NCBI GenBank assembly: GCA_964450435.1
Contig: CAYVCX010000073.1
Span: 1 to 13,033, forward strand
Origin: SKLM01 sp964450435
Lineage (GTDB): Bacteria; Chloroflexota; Anaerolineae; B4-G1
Reading direction: 5' to 3'
DNA length: 13,033 nt
Positions 8,821 to 13,033 of the stretch are shown here, piece after piece. The notes under the pieces are model-generated. The model was not told the DNA's origin and made no database searches. It saw only the letters and a list, made by a program, of their open reading frames with translations. The position numbers and the translations under genes are program-made. How positions within the stretch are numbered: the stretch's first letter is position 1; the number at the start of each line of letters is the position of its first letter.

Positions 8821-9649
8821 CCTGCTCATCAAGGAACTGCGCTTGCGCCGCGGAGGCATCATCGGCTGGACGGTGGGCCTGGGCCTTTGGGGCTTTCTCG
8901 TCGTCGCGCTCTACCCGTCCATCGGCGCCCAGTTTGAACAGCTCCAATTGCCCGAGTTCTACGAGGCCTTCGGTCCCATCAGCGCCATCGGTGAGCTGCC
9001 CGGCTTCCTCACCTTCGAGGTGTTCAACTTCGCCGTCCCCATCGCTCTCGGCATCTACGCCCTGGTCCTGGGCACGGGGGTTCTCGCCGGCGAGGAGGAC
9101 GAGAGAACGCTGGAGCTCCTGATGGCGCTCCCCATCTCCCGCTGGAAACTCGTCCTCGCCAAGGCGCTGTTCACTGTGGTCAGCCTCGCCATCGCCACTG
9201 CAGGTCTGTGCCTGTCGGTCTGGATCGGAATTCGAGCCATCCAGAATGAGGTCGACGTCTCGTCCGTCGGTGCGGCCGACCTGGCCGTCGTGGGGTTGCA
9301 GAGCTGGCTCCTGGTCGCCGCGCTGGCCATGATCTCCCTTTTCCTGGGCGCATACCTCCCCCATCGCCCACAGGCCACCACGGTTGGTGGCCTCATCGTT
9401 GCCGTCAGCTACCTGCTGAACAGTCTGGCGCAGTTGACCCAGGACCTCGACCCCTACCGACCGCTATCCCTCAGTCACTATTACGATCCCTATGAAGTGA
9501 TGACCTCAGGATTGGCCTGGGAGGACACGATCGTACTGGCAGGCGTCGCCCTCGCCTTCCTGGCTCTGGCGCTCCTCAGCTTCGAGCGCCGCAACGTCAC
9601 CGTAGGCACCTGGCCCTGGCAGCGCCCAAGAGTGACCCTGGAGGAATGA
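8813..9649 (+). CDS. ABC-2 type transporter permease
   Basis: The 278-residue membrane protein should form the channel for the ATPase just upstream. The start ATG 8813 overlaps the ATPase end (ATGATTAG) and follows a GGGGAGAG site; an in-frame start at 8714 would run through the ATPase gene and is rejected. About six hydrophobic segments are visible, near residues 15-35, 67-92, 118-138, 158-182, 188-205 and 243-262. GEEDERTLELLMALPISRWKLVLAK (about 93-117) is the typical cytoplasmic loop of ABC-2 permeases, with the E-T-LLLALP-SR pattern. A single permease implies a homodimer working with two ATPase subunits. No terminator was found after the stop; the next 580 bp hold gene remnants. Confidence 0.92.
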   Translation: MISLLIKELRLRRGGIIGWTVGLGLWGFLVVALYPSIGAQFEQLQLPEFYEAFGPISAIGELPGFLTFEVFNFAVPIALGIYALVLGTGVLAGEEDERTLELLMALPISRWKLVLAKALFTVVSLAIATAGLCLSVWIGIRAIQNEVDVSSVGAADLAVVGLQSWLLVAALAMISLFLGAYLPHRPQATTVGGLIVAVSYLLNSLAQLTQDLDPYRPLSLSHYYDPYEVMTSGLAWEDTIVLAGVALAFLALALLSFERRNVTVGTWPWQRPRVTLEE

Positions 9650-9662
9650 GCCACGCCGCGCC

Positions 9663-9699
9663 TGTCATTCCGACCGGAGCGAAGGAAGCGCAGCGGAGG
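9663..9699 (+). repeat. Possible dispersed GGAGCGAAG-type repeat fragment
   Basis: This short stretch begins TGTCATTCCGACCGGAGCG and continues with GAAGGAAGCG and CAGCGGAGG. It resembles intergenic repeats of the TGTCATTCCGAGCGGAGCGA type that are scattered in many bacterial genomes. Only one copy is in the window, so the call rests on recall and is tentative. Confidence 0.35.
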
Positions 9700-9705
9700 C
9701 TGGCA

Positions 9706-9902
9706 GTGCTCGTCTCCGTCGTCATCCCGGCCCCCAACGAGGCCGCCCTATGCAGGCCGCCGTCGCTGCCGCCCGCCGGGCCTACCCGTCCGACGCGGTG
9801 GAGATCATCGTCGTCGACGGCGGCAGCACCGACGGCCCGCGCGCCCTGGTGCCCGCAGGTGAGCGTCTCATCCCCCCACCACCTCGACCAGCAGGCGAGT
9901 AA
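9706..9902 (+). pseudogene. Frameshifted fragment of a family 2 glycosyltransferase
   Basis: One frame from GTG 9706 gives VLVSVVIPAPNEAA, the usual start of family 2 glycosyltransferases. After about 9748 the likeness moves to another frame, from ATG 9750: QAAVAAARRAYPSDAVEIIVVDGGSTDG, where VDGGSTDG is the family's nucleotide-sugar binding motif with the DxG/STD pattern. The fragment then ends at TAA 9900-9902, and likeness fades by about 9872. So only the first 60 or so residues of a normal 220-plus residue enzyme remain, with a frameshift and probably a small deletion between the two parts. It cannot encode a working enzyme. It follows the ABC permease by 56 bp on the same strand. Confidence 0.7.
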
Positions 9903-10110
9903 CTGGAGGAGGAGTGATGCGCTTGAGTTAAAGCGTGTCCCTCTCGACGTGGACAATGAACCAATCCGAAAGGCGGAAGCGACGTGCCATCCGGGCAGGC
10001 AGCTCGAGTGTGTCCGGATCGGCCATCTCCGCGACTTCGACCAGGTCGCCACCTCGCGCGCTGGCTGCCAATTCAAGGGGGATTACGAAGACCGACAACC
10101 AGGGCACCAA
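9868..10110 (-). pseudogene. AbrB/SpoVT-like antitoxin remnant with in-frame stop
   Basis: From a GTG at 10110 a 60-codon frame ends at TAA (9928-9930). Its last part, EMADPDTLELPARMARRFRL then SDWFIVHVERDTL, looks like small AbrB-like antitoxins. Beyond the TAA the same frame continues LKRITPPPVTRLLVEVVGG to TGA (9868-9870). DTL-x-LKRITPP is the kind of motif expected to be continuous in that family, so the TAA looks like a point mutation in an 80-residue protein. The first 20 residues before GGDLVEVAEM look unlike the family, so the true start is uncertain. No toxin gene follows; a glycosyltransferase fragment on the other strand lies there. Family recognition is from memory. Confidence 0.5.
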
Positions 10111-10131
10111 CCGCGCCCTGCGACCGGCTCG

Positions 10132-10183
10132 GGACGGAGGGCCTGCAGCCCACGCGGCTGGGTGGAGCCGGCGCCTCCCGTCC
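10132..10183. repeat. G+C-rich inverted repeat
   Basis: GGACGGAGG (10132-10140) can pair with CCTCCCGTCC (10174-10183) with one bulged base, and inside it CAGCC-CACGC-GGCTG (10146-10160) forms a smaller hairpin. It lies about 50 bp downstream of the secreted-protein stop. There is no U tract on either strand, so a classical terminator is not supported. Confidence 0.35.
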
Positions 10184-10231
10184 GGGCTCTCACCCTCCCA
10201 GAATCCAGAATCTGAAATGCCCTTCGCCGCC

Positions 10232-12436
10232 CTACGGCCGCATCACCAGCGGCAGGAACAACCTGCCATTCCGGTTGAACCGCACCTCTCGCACGTACTC
10301 CACCGGGTCCGCGGCCGCCACTCTCAGCGTTTCCCTCAGCACCCCGCCGGCCCACTCACCGCCTGTCGCCACGAACGTCTTCGTCAGGCTATGCCACGCG
10401 TTGGCGGCCAGGCTCGGGCCGTGCCACGTCAGCGCCCCGACAGACTCCTCGACCGCGCCCCCGCTGATCTCCCAGTCGGATAGCATCAGCGCGCCGCTCC
10501 AGCCCTCGCTCACCGTCAGGCTGACCGGTGCCGCCGCCGTGACGTGCACCCTGTCGATCACTCTCACCCCGTCGCCGGGAAACACGGCGTACGGCCCGTC
10601 CTCGGGGGCCAGCGGACCATTCCCGTTGATCCACACCGCCTTCTCCCAGGTCGGCTCCACCGGTTTCACCGTCGTCGTGATCGGCGACCAGTCCCGCTCC
10701 ACATCCACGTGGTCATAGATGTAACTGTACGCGTGTAGCGCCGCGTACGGGGACAGATCCGGCGAAACCTCCACACTCACCGATACAGATCCGCCCTCGT
10801 CCCGGCCCAAATTCCCCAGATTCCACCACGCCCACCGGCCCTGTGGATCCTGACCCGTGGGTGGCGGGTCCGCGCCCGCAAAGGGCATCTCCGCCGGGAA
10901 CGTCGCCGTGATCCACGCCCGGCTCTCGTAGCCACCGGCATTCCCGTAGCTGACCTGGAACGTCACAGTCTCGCCTGCGAAAGCATCTATCGGCGGCTCC
11001 CCCTCCTGCGGGACCGCTTCCACCCACAGATCGGCGGGAGCCTTGTGGACCCCGACGGATCGTTCTTGCCAAGACACGCCGTCCACCAAGAACTCCTCGT
11101 GCAGCAGGCCGTGAGTCCAGGTGCAGGGCAGAACGTGGAACCACTTCGTCATCGTCATCACTGTCGGAAAAGGCGGCATATCCCAGCGCAGAGAGCCCGT
11201 TCCCGTGATGATCGTACCTACGATCGGCGACGTCGCCCAGTTCAGCAGTTCGAGCTTCGCCGGATCCCACTGCTCAATCAGGCTCGCGCCGCGCGCCGCG
11301 GTCAGGACGTCCACCACCTGAATGGTGTCCGAGGTCTCGCTCGTCACCTCCAGATCCGGCGTCCACGCCTCGCCATTCACCGACTTGTCCCAATCGATCC
11401 CTGTTGCAGTCCCCGGAGCCTCGCAGCGCGTCGTTTCATCGTCGGTGAAGTTCGTCGCCCACGCCTCCTGCGGGTCTGTGCCCTCTATCTTCGTGATTCC
11501 GCTCTGATAGCCGGCGTCGCTGGGGCACCTGAACGTCTCGACAACACTGCAGCTCAGGTCGGTCACCACAATCGTGTCCGTGTGCCAGCCGGAGTGGTAG
11601 AGCAGCTCGTGCTCCGCGTCGTAGTCGATCCCCAGGTTGTCCGTCAGGCCCGGCACCGTACAGGTCATCACCGTCGCCCACGAGTTGGGCGTCCACCAGG
11701 TGCCCGTCTTCGTGAGCACGACCTCGTACATGATGCTGCCGTCGTAGGACGCCGTCACGAAGTACCGGGGCGGTGCTCCAGGCACCACGGCGATGTCGAG
11801 GATTGAGTCGATCTCCGACCCATCGCTGCTGTCGTTGCTGCCCACCTCGTCGTCCATCTCCCAGGCGTTCAGAATGGTGCCATCAAGCGTGATCTCCACG
11901 ATGTTGTCGTCGGCATTGGAGAGATCGCCGTTGTAGTCAGGGAGGAAGTAGGTGTCAGCGACGAAATCGTACGCCACGCCCGTCCGGTTGTCGAGCTACC
12001 AGGGCCACCCGGGGTTGTTCACCGAGAGCGCGATGCTCTGGATCGTGCCGTGGGTGAGGGTGTCGATGTCGTAGATCGTCGGATTGTGAGAGCTAGACTG
12101 GCTCTCGTGGACGTACCGCATATGGTTGCGGATCGGATCGAACACCAGGCCGATGGTACTGTATGACCACGTGTTGCTGAACACGCCGAGAACATCGCCG
12201 GCCGTCGACACGCCCGCGGGCCCGACGCCGCCGTGGGCAGACCTGGTTCCGTCGGCAGAGGCCCCGGAGAACTCGGTCTGGGGTGAGCGGCGGCCCTCGG
12301 GCGGCGGCGGTTGCGCTGCTTCCGCCGGGCCGGGGTCGGGCGCCGCTGAGGCGCGTAGGGCGGCCTCGAGGGTCACCATCATCGCGGCCGACAATGCGAA
12401 GAGCAGGACCAGGGTTGCGACTTTGCGATTCTTCAT
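10232..12436 (-). pseudogene. Secreted DUF11-like repeat protein split by an in-frame TAG
   Basis: ATG 12436, six bases after AAGGAG, opens a frame with a clear signal peptide (MKNRK, then a hydrophobic stretch to about residue 24 and A-x-A sites near 30). The frame meets TAG at 11996-11998 (codon 147) and continues without shift for 587 more codons to TAG 10232-10234. Restored, it would have 734 positions. Residues 95-345 look like a beta-propeller or similar repeat sheet, low in certainty. Three DUF11-like beta domains follow near 373-463, 470-593 and 596-713, and the tail ends LFLPLVMRP. It was probably an exported surface protein. As written, the cell makes only a 146-residue secreted fragment unless the stop is read through or is a sequencing error. 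Confidence 0.8.
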
Positions 12437-12514
12437 CAGAGTCTCCTTCGTTGGCAATGTCAAAAACATCGCAGGGCAATGAGCGCAGTAAGGGGGCCGC
12501 GTCGTCAATGGCCG

Positions 12515-12529
12515 GAGGCTGCTTGCCTC
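12515..12529. promoter_or_regulatory. Small inverted repeat at the secreted-protein start site
   Basis: GAGGC (12515-12519) and GCCTC (12525-12529) flank a 5-nt loop directly downstream of the -10 box on the minus strand. It spans the predicted transcription start (about 12524). It may be a 5'-end hairpin or an operator, or chance in a G+C-rich region. Confidence 0.3.
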
Positions 12530-12530
12530 T

Positions 12531-12559
12531 ATCATACAACAGGCTCGCGGGCCACGCAA
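12531..12559 (-). promoter_or_regulatory. Probable promoter of the secreted protein gene
   Basis: Read on the minus strand, TTGCGT (12554-12559) is followed by exactly 17 bp and TATGAT (12531-12536, 5/6 match to the -10). The -35 is weak (3/6, keeping TTG). The leader would be about 88 nt before ATG 12436. Confidence 0.6.
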
Positions 12560-12575
12560 GCAGCGACTGCGCGGA

Positions 12576-12795
12576 CCGCCCCCGTCGCCCCTCCGGCTCC
12601 CAGTGGGTCTGCGACCCGCGCCGACACCACGACCATCCTAGCCGTCCCACCCCACCCTCACAACAGACTGCCCCCCATCCCGCAATTTGCAATTTGCAAT
12701 CTGCAATCTGCTATCTGCCACCGGCAATTCACCCCCCGTTTTACGCCTTACGTTTTACGTTTTACGTTTTACGTTTTACGCTTCACCCCTCACTT
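12576..12795 (+). repeat. Composite intergenic repeat, copy B
   Basis: This is the second copy of the block at 7587-7745, same orientation. The hairpin is GTGGGTC-TGC-GACCCGC (12603-12619), where one C-G pair of copy A is now a T-G wobble. The C-rich core 12643-12679 is identical to 7656-7692. The heptad part is longer than in copy A. It too lies between divergent genes, the secreted protein and the partial gene at 12829. No open frame with coding character was seen, because the 7-nt period shifts the reading frame. Confidence 0.85.
12684..12795 (+). repeat. Heptanucleotide array, 16 units in one register
   Basis: Cut every seven bases from 12684, the sequence reads AATTTGC, AATTTGC, AATCTGC, AATCTGC, TATCTGC, CACCGGC, AATTCAC, CCCCCGT, TTTACGC, CTTACGT, then three TTTACGT, TTTACGC, TTCACCC, CTCACTT. 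The AAT[TC]TGC and TTTACG[CT] groups share one register, as they do in copy A, which argues for one array that diverged. The last unit overlaps the -35 box of the next promoter. Confidence 0.85.
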
Positions 12796-12822
12796 GTCCC
12801 TCCACGCAGCAGCACGTATAAT
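12794..12822 (+). promoter_or_regulatory. Promoter of the gene at the window end
   Basis: TTGTCC (12794-12799, 4/6) is followed by 17 bp and a perfect TATAAT (12817-12822). The expected start, six to eight bases after the -10, falls at or next to the A of ATG 12829. The transcript would then be leaderless, or the true start codon lies further inside. Confidence 0.7.
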
Positions 12823-12828
12823 CGCACC

Positions 12829-13033
12829 ATGCCCCCTTTCTCCAACGGCCCGGGAAGGATGACGCACGAAAGCCGACCTAGAGCGATGAGCGCCACGTCG
12901 CGCGATACCCCGCCCGACGTCGATTCGGTCCAGATCGAGAGGCTTCGACAGATGCCGCCCTGGCGCAAGCTGGAGCTGATGGCCCAGATGAGCCAGACCG
13001 TCACCGCGCTGGCCCTCGCCGGCCTCCGCCAGC
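12829..13033 (+). CDS. Conserved hypothetical protein, 5' part only
   Basis: The open frame runs off the window after 68 residues. The part SVQIERLRQMPPWRKLELMAQMSQTVTALALAGLRQ, given here with its helix-rich character, resembles small hypothetical proteins that share an ERLRxM-P-xKL ... LALAGLR pattern and are frequent in Chloroflexota and cyanobacteria. I know no function for them; some lie beside nucleotidyltransferase genes, which cannot be checked here. Three ATGs are possible: 12829 (leaderless, at the predicted transcription start), 12859 (GGAAGG directly abutting) and 12886 (MSATSRDTPPDVDSVQ, closest to the family N-terminus as I remember it). The first is annotated because of the promoter position. 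Confidence 0.65.
   Translation, partial: MPPFSNGPGRMTHESRPRAMSATSRDTPPDVDSVQIERLRQMPPWRKLELMAQMSQTVTALALAGLRQ

Noticed and set aside
7888..8862. 324-codon frame antisense to the ABC ATPase
   Set aside because: It mirrors a gene with full Walker and switch motifs and shows no domain of its own.
9646..10215. 189-codon + strand frame after the permease
   Set aside because: Only its first part (VLVSVVIPAPNEAA) has meaning, as the first half of a frameshifted glycosyltransferase remnant; the rest is out of frame and overlaps the antitoxin remnant.
11996..11998. Recoded amber codon (pyrrolysine or a general code change)
   Set aside because: TAG ends infA, grpE, dnaK and the ABC ATPase in this window, and no pyrrolysine genes are seen. 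Site-specific readthrough cannot be excluded but has no support.
12684..12792. CRISPR array
   Set aside because: The units are 7 nt and directly adjacent, with no unique spacers and no cas genes.

Overview
The window comes from a G+C-rich bacterial chromosome, most likely a Chloroflexota (Anaerolineae-like) organism. Three things point that way. The heat-shock genes run hrcA-grpE-dnaK-dnaJ-prmA behind a perfect CIRCE operator. A secreted protein ends in a short LPLVMRP tail, a type of ending I associate with exported Chloroflexota proteins. Many intergenic regions carry degenerate heptanucleotide repeats. The placement is an inference, because there is no rRNA or other direct phylogenetic marker.

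Layout: (1) 71-304, infA (IF-1) on the + strand. (2) 323-6305, a minus-strand heat-shock operon read right to left: promoter (TTGACA-17-TATTAT), perfect CIRCE, hrcA, grpE, dnaK, dnaJ, prmA. HrcA should repress the operon at CIRCE until heat stress; DnaK, DnaJ and GrpE form the Hsp70 folding machine; PrmA methylates ribosomal protein L11. (3) 6324-7562, a complete ISAs1-family insertion sequence with 18-bp terminal inverted repeats (17/18) and a perfect 9-bp target duplication, inserted 18 bp upstream of the heat-shock promoter -35. (4) 7563-7914, an intergenic region with copy A of a composite repeat, then a promoter and a structured leader. (5) 7915-9649, a two-gene ABC-2 type exporter. (6) 9650-10231, a gene graveyard: a frameshifted family 2 glycosyltransferase fragment (+), an AbrB-like antitoxin remnant with an in-frame TAA (-), and repeat-like sequence. 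(7) 10232-12436, a large secreted, DUF11-like repeat protein on the minus strand, split by one in-frame TAG at codon 147. (8) 12437-12828, a divergent intergenic region with two promoters and copy B of the composite repeat. (9) 12829-end, the 5' part of a short conserved hypothetical gene.

The most unusual feature is the composite intergenic repeat, seen twice (about 7587-7745 and 12576-12795) in the same orientation, each time between divergent transcription units. It joins a small hairpin, a C-rich core with 37 bp identical in both copies, and a run of degenerate heptads kept in one 7-nt register. In copy B the heptads run right into the -35 box of the next promoter. I saw no tRNA, rRNA, CRISPR array, phage genes or convincing rho-independent terminator.
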